From Solanum dulcamara (Eukaryota > Streptophyta > Magnoliopsida > Solanales > Solanaceae), in NCBI RefSeq assembly GCF_947179165.1, contig NC_077245.1, forward strand, positions 16,400,740-16,464,739: a stretch of 64,000 nt of DNA, in the 5' to 3' direction. The notes below the pieces were generated by a model. That model did not search any database, was not told the DNA's origin, and was given only the letters and a program-made list of their open reading frames with translations. The stretch's first letter is position 1; the number at the start of each line of letters is the position of its first letter. Made by a program: the position numbers and the translations under genes. Shown here one piece after another: positions 1 through 11,234 of the stretch.

Positions 1-1053
1 TCTACCGAAAATTTGTAGGGCTTCTATTATATTTTAGGTCTTTTTAGAATTTTTCTATTTTAAACCCAATTGACAATTAGGGCTCACAATTCTCACTTGT
101 CAAAACTCATAAGTCGCTCCTCACTCCTCTGACGACGACTTCACTGTCACTGCTCGAGAGTTCGAAGGTCGAACTGAAGCTCGAGAGTTCGACTGCTTAG
201 AGCCTCACGCCTCACTGCTCAGTGACGATTTCACGGTTGAAGCTCTGAACTCAGAACTGAACCTCACGATTTCTCATTCTCTGCGCTTGCTGCCGCCTGG
301 TAAGTTTCAAATACTCAATCTCATGATTTCACTATGACCTATGGGTTCGATTTATGAGAAAACTATCCTAAATTTCAACCCAATTTCATGAATGTTTAGT
401 TCTTGTTCAATGCTCACTTTTCAGCCTTTGTTTAGTTCTTGTTCAACTATATTTTTTATTCGTTGCTTAGCCGACTGTTTGTAGTTCTTGTTTAGCTGTT
501 ATTTCTGTTCTGCCTTTGTTTTTAGCTATTATTTAGTTCCTTCAGAAGTTCATCCATCTCTTGTATGAAACAGTTCAATCAATGATGTTTCTATATCTTT
601 TCGCAGTCTTAAGTCGTTGGTGAAAGTATCATGACTGAAAATATCATATTCTTCCAAGTAAGAAATGAACTGGTGTTTAGTGGGGTATTTTGGGAAATTT
701 TCAGGGAAATCAAACAATGGGAGTTGACAGAATTGTTTAGGGAGATGAAGTTTTAAGCGATCATAAGTTTTGTGTTGCCATAAAGAAGCAATACAATCAC
801 TTTTCTCAAGAATAAGTGAAGGGACTCCATTTTCTTTAAGACAAGCTGAAACTGCTAAACCAGAAGGACCTGCACCTAGTATAATAGGTCCATTAGCTAC
901 ATTCTTTTATGTGATTTTCATTAAAAAAGAATTGTGTGAATCGTTAATGGTTTACCCGATAACCGATATCTTAATGGTTCTTTAACGGTACCGATAACCA
1001 ATAAGTAAAACCGATAACTTTCATAACCAAATCGAACCGACCGATACACAGCT
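1..1053. mobile_element. Probable right part of a hAT-like element carrying captured sequence
   Basis: The right end (about 940-1053) is built of repeated accgataacc-type motifs and ends in cgaaccgaccgatacacagctctag. That is the inverted form of the tagggctgtgyatcggtcggtt terminus seen on many non-autonomous plant hAT elements. No matching left terminus is visible, so the element would begin before the window. It encloses a reverse-strand YUCCA fragment (616-900). It also holds a pyrimidine-rich stretch (about 90-300) ending in a good splice donor (gtaagt at 301). Assignment to hAT rests on terminus resemblance only. Confidence 0.4.
616..900 (-). pseudogene. Captured fragment of a YUCCA-type flavin-containing monooxygenase
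   Basis: Read on the minus strand from 900, an uninterrupted frame gives the N-terminal FAD-binding part of a YUCCA flavin monooxygenase (auxin synthesis). It starts [16 protein letters not shown], with the GxGxxG dinucleotide fold, and continues into the family blocks [26 protein letters not shown] and [14 protein letters not shown]. The resemblance stops near 630, where the frame runs into unrelated sequence and a stop near 552. An in-frame stop also lies just upstream of 900. No NADPH-binding motif, other exons or start codon are present, so it is a fragment and not a gene. It sits next to a hAT-like terminus, which fits gene-fragment capture by a transposon, although insertion next to an older fragment cannot be excluded. 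Confidence 0.8.
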
Positions 1054-1147
1054 CTAGGCTTCTCTCTTTTACCAATCACTAATCACTCCTCACTTCTCTC
1101 TTCTCTCTTCTCTCTCCTCTCTTCTCTCTCATTCCTCCTGCGTGCAG
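1054..1147 (+). promoter_or_regulatory. Putative 5' untranslated exon of PUR5
   Basis: A pyrimidine-rich leader (ctctcttctctc repeats, typical of plant 5' UTRs) ends in ctgcgtgcag followed by a gtaact donor at 1148. A matching acceptor (ttattttag) ends at 2790, 37 bp before the PUR5 start codon. This predicts a leader intron of 1.64 kb. No transcript evidence is available, and a similar leader plus donor exists at 90-301. The start of this exon is set arbitrarily at the end of the hAT-like terminus. Confidence 0.4.
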
Positions 1148-2827
1148 GTAACTTTCTTGAAATGGGTCATTCTTATTTCCTTCAATTCTCATGATTTCAG
1201 CTTTTTCATGAAATGGGTAATTCTTATTTTCTTCAAAAAGACACAATCTTTATGTGTTTGGGTTGGAATCCATGTTTTCTCTTTGATTTTTTATTTAGGA
1301 GCTTTTTCTTGAAAAAGGCAACTCTAATTTCTTGAAAAGTCACAATCTCTATGTATTTTTGACATGATGTTTTTTCTGTATACCCTGTTTGATTAAATGG
1401 GTATTTGTAAATTCTTGCAAAAGGCAATATCTTTATGTATATAAACATGGGATTGGTGTTAGAAATTGTGGGTTTAGGTTTTTGTAATCCATTTGTGCTC
1501 ATGCCCTGTTTGGGATATTGGGTGCTTCAATCTTGAATTTCTGTAGTTGAAATAAATAAATAATCATAATTGCTCTTTGATAGCTATTGTGCATGAAGAA
1601 GCTCTATATAAAAGATCTCTTAGTGTTCTTGTTAAGGGAGGAATCAAGAAGGCCAACTTTTTTTTTCTGCTCCGCAGTGGTTACTGACCTTCCCGTGAAG
1701 ATGAAGGCTTCCGACTAATATCTTATTTTTTTGGTGATTAGATGGATTGGGTTTTTGGGTCCTGTTGTTTTCGAGTCGGATAAGTTCCGAATTTCTATGA
1801 TGTTGCTTAATTTGGATAATTTAGGGAGTTTGGTATCTGTTGCTCTGTTTTATTTTTAGTTTACTATTGCTAATTTTTGGTTTAAAAGGTAGTTTTTTAA
1901 ACTAAATTTTAAATTTTGTCACTACTGAGCTATGAATGAATTTGTCTAGTTGGAGCAGAATTAGTATTGAGTCTTCAAATAGCCGACTTTGATGATTAAT
2001 TAGTTGATGTTTTTGTTGTGTTAACTGGTGCATGTTGTTTGGTGCTGCACGATAATATATGATTAGATGAGTGTTGAATTGGGGTTTATCTTTGGTGGGT
2101 TATTTTTCAATCTTCAGGATTTGATTCTAACCTTTAAGCTATAAACTGTTAAATTTATGGGCTTTAGGCTATGGAGCGGGGAGTTGATTTATAATGTTTA
2201 AGTATCTCGTGTTGGCTATTTGAGGGCCAACTTTTTTGTATTGGTTGCTAAATGTGATGATGTCGTTGCAAGTATGGTGATTGCATTACATTGCATAAAA
2301 CTTCTTATCTTCTTTGCACAGTTCCTAATTGTTGGAGATATGGTAGCTGCATGTATAGTTCATAAAACTTCTTATCTTCTTTTTTGTTCCATCTATAATC
2401 CGATTTTATTTTTCTGCTCTTACTAGTTGTTAGCATTATTGAGTTTTGAAATTGATTAATGTGTTATTAGCTATCACTTTTCTTAGTTAGTGTTGTTCTT
2501 GTGTCAAGTCTATTATTTAGACTTCCATATATTTGGAGCAAGAGCAAGTCGATGTGTTAATATGTGAAATTATTTGTTTGAAGAGCTTACTATTATAGTA
2601 AAATTTCTTTTTGACGTAACTATTTTTGGTGGTAGGTGAAGCATATAGATATGTATGTGAAATTCATTAGAATTGTAAATTAAATTTCTAACCCATAATT
2701 CAAAAGTAATGGGTCCAGCAATAAGATCCCTATCAAATTTAAATTTAGGATACGCTTCTGACTATGTTCTCTTTTGTTTGGTTATTTTAGTTTGTTGAGC
2801 TTGAAGCAGCTTTTTTCTTGGGTTGTC

Positions 2828-5800
2828 ATGAACACGTCTTGTGGAGCAAATATGGAACTATCTAGGTGTATTGCTGCATCCCCTATTTTTCATTTGAAAT
2901 CCTCTATCTCTGAGCCAAGATCATGTGTACCCAAGCTCCAAGGCTTCTCAAAGAAGCTATCGCCTTTATGCAAAGATATAACTGCTAGAAGTAACAGAGA
3001 GAGAAGCATTACATTCTCGGTTACTTGTAGTGCCAGTCAGGTTGACATTGCTGCAGATGAGCCCAGCAGTCTTACATATAAGGATGCTGGTGTGGACATT
3101 GATGCAGGATCAGAGCTTGTGAGGAGAATAGCCAAAATGGCACCTGGAATTGGGGGATTTGGAGGGCTCTTTCCATTAGGTATTGTTGCCTTTAGCCTTC
3201 TCTTTGTTGGTTAAACTTTTTACATGGCATCTTCAATTGAAAATCTTGACTCATTTGTTTAGTGAAAACTTAATCATGATTTGTGTGTTATAAAATTATA
3301 AAACTTAAATGGACAGTTTGATCAATAAGCTGGTGCCCTGACTAAAGTGAATACTTTAGAAAAAAATGTTCTTAGGCTTAGTCTGATTTGGTTTTGTATA
3401 CTATGCTGGACATTGGCTTTGATCTTTTTAAATCAAGCTTGTATTCTTCTTTTCATTGAAAAATGGAAGCTTTATTAATGATGGATGGATGCCAGTGTTG
3501 TACCTTTTTTTTTCTAAAAATATTTGTGATGACACTAGTCTCCGGGTAATGCTGCATGCATCTTGACTAATCTAACGTGCAGCTTGCTACCGTACAAGCA
3601 CATGTGAGGAGTAGTCCTCCTCATCTAGGCTGGAGTAAATGGGCACACACTATGGTAGTGTCACTACCTGCGAAGCCTGGCAGACTCTATTTTGTCCCAG
3701 CAGCAGCATATTGCATTTTAAACAGTTAATATAAACAAAAGTTTGAAATGAACAAACCAAGTATTAAGAAGCAGTAACGTTAATTAATTTGATCAAAAAG
3801 AGGTTTTTATGCTCATTTACAACTATTGTTTTTTATTTTTATAATCTTGGTGTTTGGGCCAACTTGTGCACACCTCAACTAATTCCACGGGATACCTACT
3901 ACCTTCCACCTGAACAAGTACCGGTTGACTATCTCCACCAAGGCTTAGACACATAGGAAGAAATCACCTAGTGTTTTTGCATTTGATCGGATTTGAACCT
4001 GAGACCTCATGGTTCTCAACCCATTTAATTGACCTCTAGGCCACATCCTTGGGTGCACAACTATACAGTGGCATAGCTACCTCTGTTCTGTGAGACCAAA
4101 GTAGTCTTTTCGTAGGTTTATTTTGCATTTACATTGGGGTTTGCTGGTAAGACTGGTAGCAAACCCTTCTCTCATATGGATTCTTTATACATTAGGGTCA
4201 GAAATGTGGTGTAGTTTTACCAAAATGACATAAGTTCAGGTCCATAAGCTTGTAACTTGGCCTACTGGTGTCCACAATTATCCCGAAAGCAGTTTTGTCT
4301 TGCGAAACGAATAATAGTTCTTGAATTTAGGCCACTTTCTCCTTTGTAAGGTCATGCATCTTTTAAGCATTCAGTATTTCACTATGCAACCCCATGTTGT
4401 TCGGACTCTCCAAAATGTTGTTACACCTGTGTCGGATCCTCCAAGAATGCACTACTTTTGGAGGATACGGCACGCACATGTCCACATTTTTGAAGAGTCC
4501 GAGCAACAGAGATGCAATCACTTTTTCAGTGCCTGCAATTACTCACTGTTGTAGTGGTAGAACCTGCCAAAGGAGTACCATGTGATTTTTAAGTTTTTGC
4601 TTTTCTACCAGCTAAGTGGACAAGTCTTTTTCCTTTCACCCACATCTCTTTTTTAATTTGAACTTCTAAGCATAAGGTGGAAAAATCAGTTTCTTCTCAG
4701 AGTTTAATATTGGTCTGGAAATGTGAAAATCTAAATTAGCCAGTCCAAAGTGCAAGTTATATCAGTTCCAAACCTTTTTTTACTGATTCTGAATATCATT
4801 AAACGATGGAGTCACAATGCAACTGAGCACGGACAAGTTTGTCCAACTGAAATTAATTTAACATTATAGTTGTGAAGACTTGTGGGTTATGGTCTTATGG
4901 AGTTCTAAAACCCTTAATTCCACTAAAATCCTTAGCTTCCTCTTTTTATATTTTCTGCTATATTTTCCTAATTGTCTGTGTAACCAATAGTCAAAGTATA
5001 TGTGTTTCTTTTTCTTTTATTTCTTGTTCTTTTGGACTTTTTTATGTTGTTGCTGATCTTAATTTTGTAAATTCTTCTTTGTGGGTTTTCTCTTGTACTG
5101 ATCAGGGGATTCATATCTTGTGGCTGGTACTGATGGTGTGGGGACAAAACTTAAGTTGGCATTTGAAACGGGAATTCATGATACCATTGGGATTGATCTT
5201 GTAAGTTTGATTCATCTTTTTATGTTTTTTGCAGATATGCAAGAACTAATGGTGTCTTTCTTCCCAGGTTGCGATGAGTGTTAATGACATTGTCACTTCT
5301 GGAGCAAAACCTTTATTTTTCCTTGATTATTTTGCAACCAGCCGCCTTGATGTTGACCTTGCAGAGAAGGTACGTCTGGCCACATATATCTATCTTACTT
5401 CCTGGCATTTCTAGAGCCTTATTCAAACTGGTGTGTTGTCTCCTTTCCTGTAAAACAGAGTTGTCTTCTTACATGTATGCAGGTCATAAAAGGTATTGTG
5501 GATGGTTGCCAGCAATCTGACTGTGCTCTTCTAGGGGGAGAGGTACTTATAACTCCATTTTTAATCTAAAAATCACTCCTAGTAATTTTTTTTGTGACAC
5601 TCATATTCTGCAGCAAAAGCATTATATATGAATGACAAATATTGAGCTGCTGTTTCTAACAAAAGAATTTCAGCATAAAGTTGATTAGTTTGTGCTACTT
5701 TTTTTTTTCCGTTGATGTGTGCATTGAGTCATTGAGACATTCTGGATCACTTATCAAAACTTGTAGCATGTCATTTTCCTGTTTCGTCACACCCTTCCTT

Positions 5801-7068
5801 TTTCTTGTGCTATTATGGGTTAGTATACTACTGCATATAGCTTCTCTCACTCACAAGGTCCCAAATGTTGGTTTTGTTTCATGACATGGAAATGTGTGTG
5901 GTAAGAATTCTTCTATTTATGTAGAATTGGCTAATGTGATCGAGTATATTTGTTGAGTGTGAATAATGACATGCTTTTAATTATTATATGTTTGGTAAAC
6001 CATGGTTATGGAATTAGAAACAATCTCCTTTTATTGCATTCGGTTGATTTAATGTGCGTTTCAGACTGCAGAGATGCCAGATTTCTATGCCGAAGGCGAG
6101 TATGACCTCAGTGGGTTTGCTGTGGGCATTGTTAAAAAGGATTCAGTTATTGACGGGAAAAGTATCAAGGTTGGAGACGTTCTTATTGGTTTACCATCTA
6201 GTGGAGTTCATTCAAATGGGTTTTCTCTTGTTAGAAGGTTTGTCTACCTTGAGAGGAATTATGCATTTAAGCCTTTAAAAATAATTTGATAAGTTCATTT
6301 TCTTTTGACTTGCATGCTTTTCTTTCCTTCCTTTGAATAATGATAATATGCTACTCTGTGTAGGGTTCTGAAGCAAAGTGGCCTTTCCTTGAAAGACCAG
6401 CTTCCTGGTGAATCTATTACACTTGGTGAAGCTTTGATTGCCCCAACTGTTATATATGTTAAACAGGTTTCACCTTTGGTTCCTTTCCTTCAAGTTCTAT
6501 TAATAAAATTTCATTTTTTAATATCGGTATGCAGTAATGTGTTTCATGGATTTGGAAAATGAAGGTTCTTGATATTATTAACAAAGGAGGGGTTAAAGGA
6601 ATCGCCCACATTACAGGAGGTGGCTTCACTGACAATATCCCTCGAATATTTCCTAAAGGCCTTGGAGCCCTTATTTACGAGGGCTCTTGGACAATTCCTC
6701 CTGTTTTTAAATGGATTCAAGAGGTGAGTATCTTTTGACACTTGTTTGAATGTTCTTCCACTAATTACTTGCACATGGGATACTAATCGGTTACACTTCT
6801 ATTGCATGTCATATTGTTGAGAAATCAATTAACCTGCATTTTTTTTCCAGTTTTTGTTTCTTTCTTTAATGTTTGCAATATGGTCATTGAAGTGAAGGCT
6901 GGAAGAATAGAAGATGCTGAGATGATGCGGACTTTCAATATGGGAATCGGGATGGTCCTTGTAGTTAGTCCAGAAGCAGCTGATCGGATTCTTGGGGAAG
7001 TAAAGAAGACGAGCACTGCATACCGGATTGGTGAGGTTGTAAAGGGTGATGGAGTAAGCTATAGCTGA
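2828..7068 (+). CDS. PUR5: Phosphoribosylformylglycinamidine cyclo-ligase (AIR synthetase), plastid-targeted
   Basis: This enzyme converts FGAM plus ATP to AIR in de novo purine synthesis. Coding exons are 2828-3179, 5106-5200, 5268-5369, 5483-5542, 6065-6237, 6364-6466, 6565-6723 and 6898-7068. All introns are GT-AG and all phases close, giving 404 aa. Residues 1 to about 67 are Ser/Arg/Lys-rich and poor in acids, like a plastid (or dual) transit peptide. The PurM body starts near [14 protein letters not shown]. Family motifs visible are [10 protein letters not shown] (123-132), SVNDI, LGGETAEMP (200-208), [14 protein letters not shown] and [11 protein letters not shown] (312-322). The start is the first ATG of the open stretch; a second in-frame ATG at 2852 is an alternative. 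The first donor (ggtattg) is weak but the phase demands it. Intron 1 (1.9 kb) hosts a SINE and a MITE. The protein is full length for plant PUR5. Confidence 0.95.
3827..4056 (-). repeat. tRNA-derived SINE (Solanaceae type) in PUR5 intron 1
   Basis: On the minus strand the element begins with a tRNA-like head (ggatgtggcctagaggtcaa) and a B-box-like ggttcaaatcc. It continues through a conserved body ending ccaaacaccaagatt and an AT-rich tail. Flanking direct repeats of acaactat (3819-3826 and 4057-4064) fit target-site duplication. It opposes PUR5 transcription. Confidence 0.75.
4395..4509. mobile_element. Palindromic MITE, copy 1, in PUR5 intron 1
   Basis: Long imperfect inverted repeats (ttgttcggactctccaaaa at the left, ttttgaagagtccgagcaac at the right) flank an inner palindrome, gtgtcggatcctccaa with ttggaggatacggca. 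The whole folds into a hairpin. A related copy lies at 10277-10388 and a fragment near 9468-9520. No TIR-matched transposase is present in the window. Confidence 0.7.
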
Positions 7069-7569
7069 AAGGTATGCAGGTGGTCATCGGAGGATATCAA
7101 TATCAGCATGTCTTTGTCCACTCAAGAATGACATGAAGTTATGAGAGTTTTTTGTTCTACCTTCGATTTAGAGTTTGAAATTTAGGAGCCTCTCTTATCG
7201 ATCGTGTTTATGGATCTTTGTATCGTCTAACAACCAATGCATAGACTCTTAAAGATGTGTTGTGTTATGTGTATTGGTGTGTCATTAGTTACATCTGTTA
7301 GCCATGAGGAGGATGTAGACAACTTCAAGAGATTTTGAAATAGTTTTGCATGGAGTTTAGTAAATGATTTCCGTTATATTCCATTTTGATCAAAAGTGTC
7401 TTCTGATAAGTGCTGCTAATACCGACTTTATACTTTATTTTTCCATTCTAGGACAGTCAAAATGACTCAGATTATACTACAAATAATAAGCCGCAGATGT
7501 TTGTGTTCATCTGCAACTATAAATTATTTGATTAAGAGTAAAATGAGCACTTTAAAGTTAAATTGTTAT
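7069..7569. other. PUR5 3' region; no further feature seen
   Basis: This is the expected 3' UTR and downstream flank of PUR5. It is AT-rich and without a recognisable gene. Confidence 0.5.
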
Positions 7570-7896
7570 TTCCTCCGTCTCAATTTATGTGACACCTTTC
7601 AAATTTCGAGATTCAAATAAGTCTAACTTGACCGTAACTTTTTCATATATTTTTAAATATTTTGAAGTATTAATTATTGTGATTTATAATATTTTTTTAC
7701 GTAGTGTCCTAATATATAAATTTCATTTCAAAAAACTTGAATACTCAAATCTCCAAATTTAGATTGTTTGATTTTTAAAATTTGAATTATGCCACATAAA
7801 TTTGGACAAATAAAGTACTAAATATAGAAATATGTCATCTTTTTTTAGATTGACTTAAAAAATAAAATAAGTCATATAAATTGAGATAGAAAAAAT
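7570..7896. mobile_element. Stowaway-like MITE
   Basis: The left end (tcctccgtctcaatttatgtgac) is the common tccctccgt-type terminus. The right end (gtcatataaattgagatagaa) is its degraded inverted copy. The interior is AT-rich and non-coding. It lies between PUR5 and the X8-protein gene, within about 400 bp of the latter's start codon. Confidence 0.6.
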
Positions 7897-8287
7897 ATAT
7901 TTTTGAATCAAGGATCTATGAATTATAATTTTCCCACTCGTGAAATCAGACAACTTTTTTTTCCCGTAGTTGTAATGGCACCCACACACAAAATAAGAAA
8001 ATGTTGTAAATTAAATATAAGTCCACCAAGAGGCTTAAGCTTAAAGTAGCTGTTGTCAGCACAAGTACTTAGCTTCCTCAGTGTTCATTACTCACATCAA
8101 AAGAGGAAAAAAGAAAAAGATTATAATACACACATAAAAAGGAAAGAAAATTTCTCTTGAAGAAATGGTTTGATTCTTCTGCTACTCTGCATTTAAAAGT
8201 GGACATTACAACACTTGCCTTTCTTTCATATGTAAAAACAAAGAGAGAAGAAGCTAGTTAGTTGTGCCATTTTTATTTTTCAACACC

Positions 8288-10566
8288 ATGCTACTTAAAG
8301 ATTGGATCTTTCTGAGCTTTTTGGTTATGAAATGTTTTGTTGGTAATGTTTCTTCTTTCCTTCAAGCCTTTCTATCTTTGAAATGAAGTTTTTTGTGTTA
8401 TTTGTAATGTTTTCTACTTAGTGTTTGGTAAAGAAATGTCTAATTTAATTTCAAGTTTATCCCATAGACTTGTTTTCTTCTATTACATTGTTGTTATGTC
8501 TAAGAGAAAGTTTTAAGCTTTTTGTTTATGAAGTTCATCATACTCATTGTTATGAGGATTTCTTGGCTTGTTTTTTAAAAAACATTGTTCATTTGAGCCG
8601 AGGGTATATTGAAAACATTTTTTCTACACCTCAAAGTTACGGAGTAAGGTCTGCGTACCTCCTACCATTTCTAGACTTCACTTGTCGGGTTACACTACTG
8701 TTTAATGAACATTGTTCCTTTGAGCCGAGTATCAAGTTAAAAGTTAAGGTCTGTGTACATACGACTCTTCCTAAAACCCACTAGTGGGGTTCCTTTAAGC
8801 CAAGTATCTGCCAAAAACAGTCTCTCTACCATCAAAGTTAGGGATAATGTCAGCATACATCTCACCCTTCCTAAACCCACTAGTGGCATTACACCGGTTA
8901 TGTTGTTGTTGTTGTTTTTGTTTAAAGAATATTGTTATAATGATTTTGGAATAGACTATTAGGTGGGGATGTAAATGTACAGTTGAATGAAATAGTTTTG
9001 TATCAATGTCTACAAGGGAAGAAAGGAATAAGGGTAAAGTCAAAAATGAAAAAAAAGAAGATTTGGTTAATAAAGAAAATGGTTTCGTTTTGGTTGATAC
9101 TGTGGTGTTTTTACTTTTGGTGGATTAAAGGAAGAGAAAAATCACTTCAAAGAAATATTATGATTAAAAACACCAATACACTTTGTTTTTGACTTGAGAT
9201 ATTCAATTGCTAAATCTTCCCAAATAATAGTTAAATGAGATAAAGAAAAGACAATTTTGACAAAAAGTTAATGCTAGTCTGAAACAGAGCTATTTTGATG
9301 GTTTACGTATTTACTACTAAAAGATGAATTCCTTTTCCTGAACTAAAGAAAACACTCATTTTTTGTTTTGCTGTCCAAAGTAGTTCTTTATGATTTAGCT
9401 CAAACAATATAGTTGTCGTTGGTTTGATAATCTAGTAACACCAAGAGAGTGGGCTTGCGAGGAGCTATGTTGCTCAGACTATTCAAATATGTTGCTAGAG
9501 TCCGTGTCAAGAAGTTAAATCTCTGTTTAGATTAGTGTTTCACACAATATTGCTTTAAAGTTGTGTTTTCTTACTCATTAAAGTTGTTGTATGTTGTTAC
9601 ATTATTACTATAAAACATATATAGTGGTAAAAGTAGAGGGCATGGTGCAAGAGAAAGAGGATGCAACCGTTCCAATTACAACTCTGTCACCTCCTGAAGG
9701 CAACACAACATTCCTTGGTGGCACAACATGGTGTGTGGCACGGGCCGGGGCTCGGCAGTTTGATTTGCAGAATGCATTGGACTGGGCTTGTGGATTGGGG
9801 ATGGCGGATTGCAGGCCCATCCAAGCCGGTGGCCCTTGTTTTGAGCCCAATACACTTCTATCCCATGCTTCATTTGCTTTCAATAACTACTACCAACAGA
9901 ATGGAAATTCTGATATTGCCTGCAATTTTGGAGGAACTGCAATGTTGACTAAAATCAACCCAAGTAAGCATCTGTTTGGCCTTTCTTTCTTTTTTCGGAT
10001 CCACATGACTTTAGTTTCTAAATAACTTACGCCCCACTAGGCATACGTTTGATTTCTAAAAGACAAAAATTTATAAACCGGCTCATTTGTAGGACAAAAC
10101 GTGCAATTTTATGAAATAGAAGTAATTGTTTTTGTTTGGGAAGGCATGGAAAACATATATGCTATATTAACATTTCCATTGTTTTATGTTTTAGGTCATG
10201 AAAAATGTATTTATGCTACATCCAGTACTAGGTAACGTCGACTATTATTTGTAACTTCACTCTTCATAAAATATTATGTTGCTCGAATCCTTCGAAAATA
10301 TCACCAAACATGTCGGATCTTCCAAAATCATTAATTTTTGAGGATTCGACTCAGGTTTAACAATATTTTCGAAGAATCCGAGCAATGTAACATACATATG
10401 AAAATACCTAAGCATCCCTATATCTTAACTGGTCTCCTCTTTCTTTGTTTTGATCCTAAGGATTGAGAACATGAAGTCTGGAGCACCTCCATTTCCCAAA
10501 GAAAGGTTAAGCATTATGTGGTGGAAAATAGCCATGATTCTTCTTCTCTTGTACTCAGGAAGTTGA
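8288..10566 (+). CDS. X8/CBM43 domain protein, plasmodesmata callose-binding type, GPI-anchor-like
   Basis: Exons 8288-8342, 9625-9963, 10195-10231 and 10461-10566 join in phase and give 178 aa. Exon 1 encodes a signal peptide (MLLKDWIFLSFLVMKCFV). Exon 2 carries most of an X8 domain: TTWCVARAGA, ALDWACGLGMADC, GGPCFEPNTLLSHASFAFN, YYQQNG and DIACNFGGTA. Exon 3 adds HEKCIYATSS. All six conserved cysteines are therefore present. The C-terminus ends in a hydrophobic stretch (about MWWKIAMILLLLYSGS) after a small-residue region (KSGAPP), which fits a GPI-attachment signal. X8 proteins bind (1,3)-beta-glucan, and secreted GPI-anchored members act at plasmodesmal callose. A stand-alone X8 domain without glucanase marks this as the PDCB-like class; the exact orthologue is not assigned. 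Intron 1 contains a triplicated SINE/LINE-tail repeat, intron 3 a MITE. Confidence 0.88.
8584..8920 (+). repeat. Triplicated SINE/LINE-tail element with (GTT)n end, in intron 1 of the X8 gene
   Basis: Three related modules start near 8584, 8711 and 8790, each with a gttc..ttgagccgag-like opening. They continue with variants of aaggtctgcgtac, then cttcctaaacccactagtgg. Only the last ends in gttatgttgttgttgttg. The consensus matches the 3' tail of the RTE LINE copies at 27957 and 35839 read on their own strand. The tail is shared by SINEs and LINEs in this genome, so the element could be either. Confidence 0.65.
9468..9520. repeat. Fragment of the palindromic MITE family, in intron 1 of the X8 gene
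   Basis: The sequence tatgttgctcagactattcaaa matches the left arm of the MITE copies at 4395 and 10277. The remainder is too diverged to trace. Confidence 0.4.
10277..10388. mobile_element. Palindromic MITE, copy 2, in intron 3 of the X8 gene
   Basis: The arms are ttgctcgaatccttcgaaaat and attttcgaagaatccgagcaa, with an inner atgtcggatcttccaaaa. This gives a near-perfect hairpin of about 110 bp within a 229-bp intron. It is the same family as 4395-4509. Confidence 0.75.
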
Positions 10567-10895
10567 GATGTAATTTTGCTATAAGCTGAAAAAAAACAAA
10601 GGCCAACTTTTTGTCTGGAAGAAAGTAGAGGGGGACATAATCAAGAAGAGATACTATAATTAATTAAGATATGTATAGCCCTCTGGGACATTCTTAGAGT
10701 GGTTTAATTTCTTAAGTATATTCCTTCCTTTCTTGTTGTATTAAGCATCTCAACCATTGAGAAGAAATCTCTGGCTTCATTTGTTATAAAGAAAAAACAA
10801 TGCTGATCATTTTGTACTACTGGTGATTACTTTAGTAATTAGTATGAATTTGGAGTGAATTTTAAAATTTCAAGAATCCAATTTGAAAAATATTA

Positions 10896-11147
10896 CTCCC
10901 TCCGTTTAAGAGAATGATCTAGTTTGATTTGACATGGAATTTAAGAAAACAAAGAAGATTTTTCCATCTTGTGGACCTAAACTAAAGTTATGTCAAATAT
11001 ATCAAAATATTATTTAATCTTGTGGCCTTAAACATGCCACGTGAAAAATTGAAATTAAAATTTTACCAAAAAAGAAAAGGGGTCATTCTTTTTGAAATAA
11101 ATTAAAAAGAAAAGAAAAGGAGGTCATTATTTTATAAACTAAGGGAG
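10896..11147. mobile_element. Stowaway-like MITE with TA target duplication
   Basis: The ends are ctccctccgttt and aaactaagggag, flanked on each side by TA. The 252-bp interior is AT-rich, and its centre (cttgtggccttaaacatg.cacgtgaaaaattgaaat) recurs in the MITE at 14328. Confidence 0.75.
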
Positions 11148-11234
11148 TATTATCTTAAATATTTATGTATATAATATAGAATATTATGAGAGGTGAGAGT
11201 GGGGATAGAAGTGTGGAGTGGTGGGGATGGGAGC

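Noticed and set aside
770..985. Plus-strand open frame over the YUCCA fragment
   Set aside because: It is the shadow of the minus-strand FAD-binding frame, which has clear family motifs.
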